The notes under the pieces are model-generated. The model did not search any database, was not told the DNA's origin, and was given only the letters and a program-made list of their open reading frames with translations. From positions 3,778,001-3,842,000 of the forward strand of contig NC_014472.1 of the NCBI RefSeq assembly GCF_000153165.2: a DNA stretch of 64,000 bases, read 5' to 3'. Below, in pieces: positions 28,545 to 36,985 of the stretch. How positions within the stretch are numbered: position 1 is the stretch's first letter; each line of letters starts with the position of its first letter. This stretch comes from Maribacter sp. HTCC2170 (GTDB taxonomy: Bacteria > Bacteroidota > Bacteroidia > Flavobacteriales > Flavobacteriaceae). A program made the position numbers and the translations under genes.

Positions 28545-30734
28545 TCAATCCTTTAATTCCACAACCCTAAGGTCATCAATTGCCATTATATAGGATGCCT
28601 GATTAAAATATCCTGAGGTCATATCTTTTTCATAGGAAAACTTGTTTCCCGTGTATTCCGTTTCTCCTATGATTTTTGACACTTCCATCAAATTATTCTT
28701 ATAAGCCAATTTCAATAATAGATCATAAGTCAAATCAAAACCACGGACAGCATAACGATCGGGAATATCTCCAAAACGTTTTTGATAAGCTTCAACAAAC
28801 GCACTATTGCTAGCTTCTCTATACACTGAAGGGTATGTAAAACGTAGGTTCGACAAATGTGTACTTGATATAATATCGTTGTCGAATGATTTATTCTTAT
28901 TGGTAGTGAACATTCTCACTTGAACTTTAACCTTACTGGTTTCAGGATCTAAAAGTGCATCTTCAAAAGAATTCAAAATGGACACAACGCTTGAAATTAA
29001 TTTAAAGTTATCAGTTTCTACGAAAACCCAATTTTCAAATTCTTCTGATAGTAGGGTTGCCAACTTTTCCCTATTTATACCAATGTTCTTCTCCTCTTCT
29101 GTTACGTTAAGAACTTTTGCATCAGGGAATCTTGATAAAATAAACTCCTTCCCGGACTTACTCTTTTCGTCAGCTATTATGATAATATTTTCCTCAGTGA
29201 TTTTTTCCTCTACATATTTCAGCATTCTTTCTCTCAACACTTCATCTGATGAATAAGAAAAATAAACATTACTTAGACTCAAATCACTTTTGGCAGGAAT
29301 TGGAGCAATAACAGGCACTTGGTATTGTGATGCTTGTATCGCGACCTCCTTTAAGGAAGGTAAGTCCAAAGGGCCAACAATGGCACTGACATCTGTTAGG
29401 CTTTCACGCATCAAAATTTCCTTGGTCTTTGTTTGGTCCAATTGATTGTCGTACGTTTTTACATCTACAGAAACGCCTAATTTAGCAATGGAGTCAACTG
29501 CCATTAAAGCGCCAGAATAAAGTCCCAAACTGTACTTAAGATAATTCTTGTTTTCTATGGTTTCTTTTACAGATTCCTTATCATTTAAATCTAAGCGATT
29601 TAATCTAAAAGGAAACATGAAAACCAATTTTGGCCTATTCATGGGATTAATACTATCCAATAAGTTCAACTTGTCCAAAACCAACGAATTTCTAACTTCA
29701 AAATCACCAGTCTGATCCACCGGCAATTTCAATACCATTCCCGCTTTTAAACCATCCCTAAGGTCAGGGTTCAATTTCAACAAGTCAACATAAGAAATAC
29801 CCAATTTACGGGTTAAAGAGAACTCTGTTTGTTTGGGCTTAACTTCGTAAAAAATAAAATTATCTGTGTTCACCTCACCTGGGTCGGCTTTCATCTCTGG
29901 AATACGAATCACCATCCCTTCTTTCAATCCTCCTCTTTCTGCTATCTCAGGATTTAAACGAACAATTTCATCTGACTTCACATTGAATTCTTTTTCCAAA
30001 CGGTAAAAGTTCATTTTAGCAGGTACGGTATAGGATATATACAATTGCGTTTCTTGGTTTTCCAATGAGCTGCCCAAGGGTTTTGGCATTCTAAGCTCCT
30101 GACCTTCCGCCAAGTAATCTGTTGTTTTGGATAAATCCGGATTTAACACAAGCATACTATCAATCGTAATGCCGTATTTATGAGCAATACTCCAACGGGT
30201 TTCTTTTGGTGCTACTTTGTAAATTTCAAAATCGTCTTCATTGATTGCATTTTCGTCTGGCCTTACTCTTTTGTATTTAGGAATTTTTAATCGCATCCCT
30301 TTTTTAAGCAATGAAGAATATAGCTCCGTATTATATTTCTTTATATCATCTTCAGTAATGTGATATCGTTGGGAAATGCCAAACAATGTTTCTCGCTTTC
30401 TAACTTTATGCGTAGTAAAACCAATGGGCTCTTCCTGCTCAGGTTTTTCATTTGCCACACGTACAGTTTCTACTTTATCTTTATCAACCTTGATTTCAGA
30501 AACTTTCGCACCAACAGGGATTACCAAGATGGTATTGGGAGTAACATCATCTCCTTGTTTAATTTCTTTGTTATAAGTGAGAATGTTATAAGGTGTCACC
30601 TTATAATGTTTTGCAATACTTTCTAAGGTTTCCCCTTTCTTTACCGCGTGGGTAGTAAACTTTTGAGCAGTTGCCTTGCATCCTATCAATGTAAATACGA
30701 GCAATACTACAATATTCTTTAAAAATTGGTTCAT
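28545..30734 (-). CDS. LysM-repeat / periplasmic-binding-protein-fold lipoprotein
   Basis: A 729-residue lipoprotein (lipobox FTLIGC). Residues about 25-340 hold five or so LysM-type modules (THAVKKGETLESIAKHY, THKVRKRETLFGISQRY, YKVAPKETRWSIAHKYG), which bind peptidoglycan. The C-terminal 370 residues look like a type 1 periplasmic ligand-binding fold (KLVFMFPFRLNR, SAIVGPLDLPSLKEVA, PVIAPIPAKSDLS). The upstream ATG at 30746 would overlap guaA by 10 nt; the ATG at 30734 gives a cleaner signal peptide and is chosen. It is directly downstream of guaA. The ligand is unknown. Confidence 0.85.
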   Translation of the reverse strand: MNQFLKNIVVLLVFTLIGCKATAQKFTTHAVKKGETLESIAKHYKVTPYNILTYNKEIKQGDDVTPNTILVIPVGAKVSEIKVDKDKVETVRVANEKPEQEEPIGFTTHKVRKRETLFGISQRYHITEDDIKKYNTELYSSLLKKGMRLKIPKYKRVRPDENAINEDDFEIYKVAPKETRWSIAHKYGITIDSMLVLNPDLSKTTDYLAEGQELRMPKPLGSSLENQETQLYISYTVPAKMNFYRLEKEFNVKSDEIVRLNPEIAERGGLKEGMVIRIPEMKADPGEVNTDNFIFYEVKPKQTEFSLTRKLGISYVDLLKLNPDLRDGLKAGMVLKLPVDQTGDFEVRNSLVLDKLNLLDSINPMNRPKLVFMFPFRLNRLDLNDKESVKETIENKNYLKYSLGLYSGALMAVDSIAKLGVSVDVKTYDNQLDQTKTKEILMRESLTDVSAIVGPLDLPSLKEVAIQASQYQVPVIAPIPAKSDLSLSNVYFSYSSDEVLRERMLKYVEEKITEENIIIIADEKSKSGKEFILSRFPDAKVLNVTEEEKNIGINREKLATLLSEEFENWVFVETDNFKLISSVVSILNSFEDALLDPETSKVKVQVRMFTTNKNKSFDNDIISSTHLSNLRFTYPSVYREASNSAFVEAYQKRFGDIPDRYAVRGFDLTYDLLLKLAYKNNLMEVSKIIGETEYTGNKFSYEKDMTSGYFNQASYIMAIDDLRVVELKD

Positions 30735-30736
30735 AA

Positions 30737-32269
30737 CTATTCCCATTCTATAGTAGCCGGAGGTTTAGAACTTATATCATAAACAACCCTATTGACCCCG
30801 GGTACTTTATTTATTATTTCATTAGATGTTTTCTGCAAAAACTCATAGGGCAAATCTACCCAATCAGCCGTCATTCCGTCTGTACTTTCGACCGCACGTA
30901 AAGCTACACATTTTTCATATGTTCTTTCATCTCCCATTACCCCTACACTATTTACGGGTAAAAGCATGGCTCCGGCCTGCCAAACCTTATCATAAAGTCC
31001 CCATTCCCTTAATCCATTGATAAAAATGGCATCAACTTCTTGTAAAATAGCAACTTTATCCCGGGTGATATCTCCTAAAATTCGAATTGCCAGTCCTGGT
31101 CCTGGGAAAGGGTGTCTACCCAATCGCTCGTCATCAATATTCATACTGGCCCCAACTCTACGCACCTCATCTTTAAACAACATTTTTAAAGGCTCTACTA
31201 CTTTCAATTTCATAAAATCGGGCAAACCTCCAACATTGTGGTGACTTTTAATTGTCGCCGAGGGGCCTCCCGTCGCTGAAACCGATTCAATAACATCGGG
31301 ATAAATGGTTCCTTGCGCCAACCATTTTGCATCTTCAACCATATGTGACTCATCGTCAAAAACATCAATAAACACCTTGCCTATGATTTTTCGTTTTTTC
31401 TCTGGATCACTTTCACCAGCCAATGCATCCAAAAAGCGTGCCGAAGCATCAACCCCTTTTACATTAAGCCCCATGTGCTCATACTGATCCAATACATCTT
31501 GGAATTCATTTTTCCTCAATAACCCATTGTTTACGAAGATGCAATGCAAGTGTTTTCCAATTGCTTTGTGCAACAAAATCGCGGCAACAGTGGAATCTAC
31601 TCCTCCAGATAATCCGAGGATGACCTTATCATCTCCGATCTTCTTTTTCAATTCGGCAACTGTACTATCTACGAAAGCATCTGGTGTCCAGGATTGTTTA
31701 ACACCAGCGATATGTACCAAAAAGTTTTCCAAAATCATTTTTCCTTGAGTGGTATGATACACTTCTGGATGAAATTGAATAGCATAGGTATCTTCTCCGT
31801 CAATTCTATATGCGGCATTTTTCACATCTCCCGTGCTCGCCAAAATAACCGCATTTTCAGGCAACTCCTGTATCGTGTCGCTGTGGCTCATCCAAACCTG
31901 TGACCCATCAGTAATCTCATAAAAGAAGCGTTCGTCACTCTTTATTGATGTTAACCTTGCGCGGCCGTACTCCCTAGTATTTGAAGGGGCCACATTACCC
32001 CCGTTGAAATGGGCCAAATATTGAGCGCCGTAACATACTCCCAGTAAAGGCATTTTACCCTTAATTTGCGAAAGATCTGGATGTGGCGCATCATCTGCTC
32101 TGACAGAAAATGGGGAGCCCGATAGTATAACGGCTTTATAGGCCGACATATCTTTAGGCACTTTATTGAATGGTTTTATTTCACAGAAAATATTCAATTC
32201 GCGAACCCTTCTAGCGATGAGTTGTGTGTACTGCGAACCGAAGTCAAGAATAAGGACGTTGTTTTGCAT
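30737..32269 (-). CDS. guaA: GMP synthase (glutamine-hydrolysing)
   Basis: A 510-residue cytosolic enzyme converting XMP to GMP. The N-terminal class I amidotransferase domain has C79 ([11 protein letters not shown]) and HPEVYHT. The ATP-pyrophosphatase domain has [12 protein letters not shown]. The C-terminal dimerisation domain ends in KPPATIEWE, typical of the family. I start at the ATG at 32269 ([13 protein letters not shown]), the family's usual N-terminus; a TTG five codons upstream is possible but would give an unusual extension. A -7 promoter element lies only 3 nt before this ATG. Confidence 0.97.
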   Translation of the reverse strand: MQNNVLILDFGSQYTQLIARRVRELNIFCEIKPFNKVPKDMSAYKAVILSGSPFSVRADDAPHPDLSQIKGKMPLLGVCYGAQYLAHFNGGNVAPSNTREYGRARLTSIKSDERFFYEITDGSQVWMSHSDTIQELPENAVILASTGDVKNAAYRIDGEDTYAIQFHPEVYHTTQGKMILENFLVHIAGVKQSWTPDAFVDSTVAELKKKIGDDKVILGLSGGVDSTVAAILLHKAIGKHLHCIFVNNGLLRKNEFQDVLDQYEHMGLNVKGVDASARFLDALAGESDPEKKRKIIGKVFIDVFDDESHMVEDAKWLAQGTIYPDVIESVSATGGPSATIKSHHNVGGLPDFMKLKVVEPLKMLFKDEVRRVGASMNIDDERLGRHPFPGPGLAIRILGDITRDKVAILQEVDAIFINGLREWGLYDKVWQAGAMLLPVNSVGVMGDERTYEKCVALRAVESTDGMTADWVDLPYEFLQKTSNEIINKVPGVNRVVYDISSKPPATIEWE

Positions 32270-32272
32270 GCG

Positions 32273-32280
32273 CAAAAATA
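32273..32280 (-). promoter_or_regulatory. -7 promoter element abutting the guaA start
   Basis: The minus strand reads TATTTTTG and then CGC and the ATG of guaA. A transcript from this element would begin at or inside the first codons and so be leaderless. A TTTTTTG run lies 15 bp upstream, closer than the usual spacing. Confidence 0.4.
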
Positions 32281-32538
32281 GCAAATTGAAAAAACCAAAA
32301 AAGCATCTGAAGAAGATATTTATCCAACTATCATGAAACTTATAAACATGAAAAGTGGAAACGAAGATATTTACATTAGTACAAGACTAAAACAAGGTTT
32401 TAATTATTCCAAAATAATTAAAATCAACCATACCGTCCATGACTATATTTGACATCAATTCACAAGGATTTTTCTGATAAATTCCTTATTTTTATAGGAC
32501 TAATAGATATATACATTTTACACATAAAACCACACAAT

Positions 32539-32919
32539 ATGCACACAGAAACAGTATATTCAAGTGACCTGACCTTTAATTTGGAAATCTGGAAAAGAGA
32601 ACTTAAGTTTCATATGTCCGAACTGGATATGTTTCAACAAAAACTTGAGGAAATCATTACCAGGGAAGGCATTGACAAATCTTCTATTGAGATTGAAAGT
32701 TTTCAGAACAAAATAATGATAGAACGCGATGCTATTGGAAAATTATTACATCGTTGCAGAGCTAAATTAGGAAATCTTCACAGTGCAGATTACTACAAGA
32801 ACATTGATGGCAAAATACAATATGAGAAACGCTCGCTTTATGAAGATTTAAAACATTACATCAAATTACATTATAATTTCAAAGAAGCAATAATGGACTT
32901 CTTTTTAAGATCGCTGTAG
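32539..32919 (+). CDS. Small coiled-coil hypothetical protein, 126 aa
   Basis: An acidic/basic helical protein, probably coiled coil throughout (NLEIWKRELKFHMSELDMFQQKLEEI ... is one such stretch), with no signal or membrane segment. I choose the ATG at 32539 (MHTETVYSSDL); the open frame continues upstream only to a TTG. It is monocistronic with a strong terminator after it. The 269 nt upstream of it, back to guaA, hold no convincing gene. Family not recognised. Confidence 0.72.
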   Translation: MHTETVYSSDLTFNLEIWKRELKFHMSELDMFQQKLEEIITREGIDKSSIEIESFQNKIMIERDAIGKLLHRCRAKLGNLHSADYYKNIDGKIQYEKRSLYEDLKHYIKLHYNFKEAIMDFFLRSL

Positions 32920-32949
32920 CATGTGATTAAGAACAAAATTTAAAAAAGA

Positions 32950-32979
32950 AAAAGCCTCGACCCTACATCGAGGCTTTTC
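32950..32979 (+). terminator. Rho-independent terminator
   Basis: AAAAGCCTCGA / TCGAGGCTTTT stem with a 7-nt loop (CCCTACA) ending in TTTTCT, 31 nt past the coiled-coil gene. The remaining gap to 33235 is AT-rich and includes a T8/A9 inverted repeat at 33091-33125. Confidence 0.85.
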
Positions 32980-33235
32980 TAAATCAAAATCAAAAAACCA
33001 ACCTAAACACATGAACTAATTAATAACTAAACTTAATTTTCTAATTCATAGCAATTTGTATATATAACAACCTAACCTTAAAATACCCTACCTCGTTTTT
33101 CGTTTTTTTTGAAAAAAAAAGAAAATTATTTATACAGACACCCATTTTTACAGGTTGAAATACCCTTTTAAGCGGCTATCTATTCCCATAAGAACATAAC
33201 AAATGCCTATCTTTATATTCAATAAATTAAAAGGA

Positions 33236-33781
33236 ATGGCGGACAGAATTTTTGAAAAAATAAAACAGGAGTTAAAAAAAGGCGCATTTAAAAAAGGGCA
33301 TTATTTTAAGTATTTTACTCTGGCAACTTTAGGGGTTGATAAATATGCAAGACTTAGGTTAGTAGCATTACGAAATGTTTCTGAAGATTTAAAATTGACA
33401 TTTTTTACCGATAAACGCTCCAAAAAAGTGTTGCATATAAAGGAGAACAATAAGGTGAGCCTTCTCTTCTACCATCACAAAAAATTGGTTCAGCTTCGAA
33501 TAGAAGGTCTGGCTAAAATCAATAATGATCAATTTGAAATCAAAAAAAATTGGGCCGAAGTAGGTGCAGAATCCAAAAAAGACTACTTGACAAAAAAAGC
33601 TCCGGGAACGTCAATCAAAAGTCCTGAAAATCTGGAATATCTTAAAGAGGGTGATTTCTTCTCTATTGTTGAGATAGAACCATTTAGAATCGAGTATTTA
33701 AAACTCAAAAAAAATGGTCATTCCAAAATCAAATTCGATAAAACAGATAAAGGTTGGTCCAGCGAGTACCTAGTGCCTTAA
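33236..33781 (+). CDS. Pyridoxamine 5'-phosphate oxidase-like FMN protein
   Basis: A split-barrel FMN-binding protein of the PNPOx-like family. YFTLATLGVDKYARLRLVALR is the FMN-contacting first part (written here only as its core, positions about 25-45), then FFTDKRSKKV and LLFYHHKKLVQLRIEG. The C-terminal PNPOx dimerisation part is short or absent, so it may not be true PdxH; a general flavin reductase-like or stress role is possible. I choose the ATG at 33236 (MADRIFEKIKQEL), which matches the usual family start; an ATG at 33203 would add 11 residues. Its stop is 4 nt from the convergent decarboxylase. Confidence 0.8.
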   Translation: MADRIFEKIKQELKKGAFKKGHYFKYFTLATLGVDKYARLRLVALRNVSEDLKLTFFTDKRSKKVLHIKENNKVSLLFYHHKKLVQLRIEGLAKINNDQFEIKKNWAEVGAESKKDYLTKKAPGTSIKSPENLEYLKEGDFFSIVEIEPFRIEYLKLKKNGHSKIKFDKTDKGWSSEYLVP

Positions 33782-33785
33782 TCAA

Positions 33786-35156
33786 CTATTCCATTGTTTC
33801 CAAAACCGCTACTATATCTTCAATTGTAGTATCAGGATTTATGAAGCAAAAACGAGCAACGGTCTCGGTAACCTTATCATTAATCCATTTTGTAGGAGTA
33901 ACCAACGCAAATCCATCACGGTGATTTTTATAGGTCCAATTTCTATAATCATCGGGAGACCATCCTTTGCGACGAAAAAGCACACAGGAAAGGCTTGGTT
34001 CACGAACCAATTCCACATGTCCCCTGTCATTAATTAACTCCCCGGCTAAATTTGCCAATTTTATTCCCATTTCAACTGCCCATTTATATCGGTCTGTACC
34101 GTGCATTGCCAATGAAAACCATAAAGGCAACCCCCTAACTCTTCTTGTCAATTGAATTTGGTAGTCTGCAGGATTAAAGCCCTTAGCGCCCTCATCTTTG
34201 AAAATGTCCAAATACGAACCTTCTTGGGAATGAGCCGCTTTTGCCAACTCGGGATTCTTATAAATTACAGCGCCACAATCATAAGGTGAGAACAACCATT
34301 TATGAGGGTCGATTGTAATACTGTCCGCTTTCTCTATTCCATTAAATAAATGGCGAACTGAATCAGCAGCCAATGCCCCGCCGCCGTATGCAGCATCAAC
34401 ATGAAACCAAAGTTGTTCTTTATCACATACATGGGCAATACCTTCTAGATCATCAATGATACCTGCATTTGTTGTACCACCCGTTCCGACTACCGCAAAA
34501 AGTCGTTTTCGCTGATGGTCATCCAGCTCTTTTATTTTCTTCTCTAAATCTGCGCCAGACATTAAATCCTCTGCTTCTACCAGCAATACATCGGCATCAA
34601 TCACTTTTGCCATTGCCTTGATTGAAGAATGGGCTCCTGCAGAGGTTATTACCAAGGCCTTTTCACCTCTGTTTTCCGGGTTTCTTCTCCAGTATTCCCT
34701 GGCGGTAACCATCGCAGAAAGATTTGCAGCCGTACCACCGCTTGTAAATACTCCAAATGCACCTTCTGGTAAACCCGTTAGGGAAACCAACCATTTCATA
34801 GCCTCATTTTCACAGAAAATTCCTCCAGCGCCCTCCATCCAATACGCACCATGAATACTAGAGGCCGAAGTAACCAAATCGAACATAATCGCTGCCCTCG
34901 TCGGTGCAGCGGGAACAAAGGCAAGGTGTCTAGGATGATCAATTGGAACTGTTGCCTTTACCAAAACATCTTTGAACAATTGAAAAGCATTTTCACCGCC
35001 AATACCTTTGTCGGTAATAGTTTCCCCAACCAATTCGCGCAATTCTTCTTCTTTCTTGGGTTGTCCTAACTCAGGAGATGTTTTTGTTATACGATTTATG
35101 GCATATTTCATGACATCCAATGTCATTTCCACCAGTTCTATATCAATATTATGCAT
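33786..35156 (-). CDS. PLP-dependent decarboxylase (aromatic-L-amino-acid type)
   Basis: A 456-residue group II PLP decarboxylase. K286 in ITIDPHKWLFSPYDCG is the cofactor lysine, with WFHVDAAYGGGAL upstream of it and the substrate-loop region near residues 310-330. The best match in general pattern is to aromatic-L-amino-acid/tyrosine decarboxylases and related enzymes, but substrate is not readable. It is much closer to full-length family members than the truncated gene at the window start and differs clearly from it. It is monocistronic, between a convergent PNPOx-like gene and bshC upstream on the same strand. Confidence 0.9.
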   Translation of the reverse strand: MHNIDIELVEMTLDVMKYAINRITKTSPELGQPKKEEELRELVGETITDKGIGGENAFQLFKDVLVKATVPIDHPRHLAFVPAAPTRAAIMFDLVTSASSIHGAYWMEGAGGIFCENEAMKWLVSLTGLPEGAFGVFTSGGTAANLSAMVTAREYWRRNPENRGEKALVITSAGAHSSIKAMAKVIDADVLLVEAEDLMSGADLEKKIKELDDHQRKRLFAVVGTGGTTNAGIIDDLEGIAHVCDKEQLWFHVDAAYGGGALAADSVRHLFNGIEKADSITIDPHKWLFSPYDCGAVIYKNPELAKAAHSQEGSYLDIFKDEGAKGFNPADYQIQLTRRVRGLPLWFSLAMHGTDRYKWAVEMGIKLANLAGELINDRGHVELVREPSLSCVLFRRKGWSPDDYRNWTYKNHRDGFALVTPTKWINDKVTETVARFCFINPDTTIEDIVAVLETME

Positions 35157-35172
35157 TGAATAAAAGTTTTAG

Positions 35173-35180
35173 CAAAAATA
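35173..35180 (-). promoter_or_regulatory. -7 promoter element for the PLP decarboxylase
   Basis: The minus strand reads TATTTTTG, an exact TAnnTTTG match 16 nt before the ATG. No clear -33 TTTG is present. Confidence 0.35.
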
Positions 35181-35212
35181 GGTGATCGTACGTTAAAAGG
35201 ACTAGAATCTTG

Positions 35213-36814
35213 CTATTGATACAAAATTGAAAACTCAGCTTTCAAGGGAAGTAGTTCTTTCATCAACATTGGAATCAATTCATCGCCATACTCTAAATAA
35301 AGCTCGGAGAAATTTAAACTTCGTTCTTGCAAAGACCCATTGGGAAAAAGCTCATTCTGGATTTCAGTCATTCGCTGCACATGATCCTTTAACTTTCGCT
35401 TTTGGGCCTTAAGCAACCTTTTTTCAAGATTGTCCAATCCTTTTAATTGTTTTGATTCTTGAGCCTTAACAGCTCCGTAAAACGATTTATCAGTTTTTTC
35501 AGCGATAGTATACAACGCTTTGAACTGTTCAGATAAGTGTTTTTTTTGTTCTGAAAAATCAATTTCGATATTTGAAATTTCCCTGATCTTTTTATTTATG
35601 AAACTGTGCTGTCCCATAAATAGGTCCGGCGCAGCTAAGTTCATATGCTCCAATTTGGACTTTTGTTTTGAGGATACGACCAATGCAGAATTCCGAAGCA
35701 ATATAATAGGGAAATCTATTTCAAAGGCTTCGAAAGATTCTTTTAGCTCTAACCAATAGGCAAGCTCACCTCCACCACCTATATAACATAGGTTAGGCAA
35801 GATGATTTCCTGATATAAAGGACGGGTTATAACATTTGGCGAAAACCGCTCTGGATAAGTGTCCAACTCAATCAATAATTCTTCTTTGGTGAAGTAAATA
35901 TCAGTATCATTTACTTTAAAGCCCTCACCTTCTTTTATAATGCGTTCCCGTATATTATCTTTTAAATAGAAATAATTTATTTCACGGGGATTTACCTGTA
36001 CATTATACTTTTCTGGCAGTTGTCTGAATTTTGAAATGGTATCAGAAACTTTTGAGAAGGAAATACTTTCAAGAATATCTTTCTTAGCATATGGTGCCAA
36101 TAACCTTTTAAGTTTATGATCATCGCCATCAACAATCACCAAACCGTATGACCCAAATAGTGAATTGGCCAAAAACCGGGTTGCCTGGGCCAAATTTTCA
36201 TGTTCAAGATAGGAGTCCACAAATAGTTTTATTAAATATTCTGCGTTTTTACCTTTGCCGAGTGAGCTTGCAAAAGCTTCGAGAACACTTTCGAGGTCTT
36301 TTGTATTAAGACGTCCCACTCCCCCTGTAGCCTCATTGTCCCACTGTAGTTTCTTGTTATTAAAGTTGAAATAATTAATTTCCTCAAAATCATGGTCCTC
36401 AGTCGCCATCCAATAAACAGGAACAAAATTGAACTTTGGATAGGCCTTTTTTAATTCAACTGTTAAGTTAATGGTTGAAATTATCTTATATAAAAAGTAC
36501 AGTGGTCCTGTAAAAAGATTTAACTGATGGCCAGTTGCAACGGTAAAAGTTATGGGTTCTTTTAATTGTATGAGATTGGCTTTGGTTTTTTTTGAAATTG
36601 CAAAACCTTTATATTGCTCTTGAAGTGAATCGTAAAGGACTGCTCTGTTTTCTTCAGGGTAGTTAACTGCTTTTGAATTTATTTGTTCCTTAAAATTCTC
36701 AAGACTGGGGAACCTATTATAAAATGCGTTGAGGGTTTCCTTACCATCAATATAATCACAGATCAAATCCGAAAAATAGCCAGTTTGCTTAAAGGGTAAA
36801 CAGTCAATATCCAT
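35213..36814 (-). CDS. bshC: Bacillithiol biosynthesis cysteine-adding enzyme BshC
   Basis: A 533-residue cytosolic protein with the BshC marks: a VATGHQLNLFTGPLYFLYK nucleotide-fold segment, YWMATEDHDFEEINYF and YIGGGGELAYWLELK. In other bacteria BshC joins cysteine to glucosaminyl-malate, the last step of bacillithiol, a low-molecular-weight thiol used against oxidative and metal stress. bshA and bshB are not in the window. The length is typical and the C-terminal coiled coil (LKGLDNLEKRLLKAQKRKL) is present. Confidence 0.94.
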   Translation of the reverse strand: MDIDCLPFKQTGYFSDLICDYIDGKETLNAFYNRFPSLENFKEQINSKAVNYPEENRAVLYDSLQEQYKGFAISKKTKANLIQLKEPITFTVATGHQLNLFTGPLYFLYKIISTINLTVELKKAYPKFNFVPVYWMATEDHDFEEINYFNFNNKKLQWDNEATGGVGRLNTKDLESVLEAFASSLGKGKNAEYLIKLFVDSYLEHENLAQATRFLANSLFGSYGLVIVDGDDHKLKRLLAPYAKKDILESISFSKVSDTISKFRQLPEKYNVQVNPREINYFYLKDNIRERIIKEGEGFKVNDTDIYFTKEELLIELDTYPERFSPNVITRPLYQEIILPNLCYIGGGGELAYWLELKESFEAFEIDFPIILLRNSALVVSSKQKSKLEHMNLAAPDLFMGQHSFINKKIREISNIEIDFSEQKKHLSEQFKALYTIAEKTDKSFYGAVKAQESKQLKGLDNLEKRLLKAQKRKLKDHVQRMTEIQNELFPNGSLQERSLNFSELYLEYGDELIPMLMKELLPLKAEFSILYQ

Positions 36815-36985
36815 ATAAAAATCAAAAAACGAAGTAAATATATAACACTAGTATTTTCTTGTTCCTAAAAATACGTTAATTACTTTATTCTTCTTATCGC
36901 TTAATTAGGTATCTGATAGGGTTTATTGTCCTGATTGTCCCTATTAATTATTACATTGGGCAACCTTAAAATCAAAATTTTCACA

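Noticed and set aside
32333-32452. 39-codon plus-strand frame (starts [14 protein letters not shown]) in the gap before the coiled-coil gene
   Set aside because: Short, no family resemblance, no clear ribosome site; possible but not supported.
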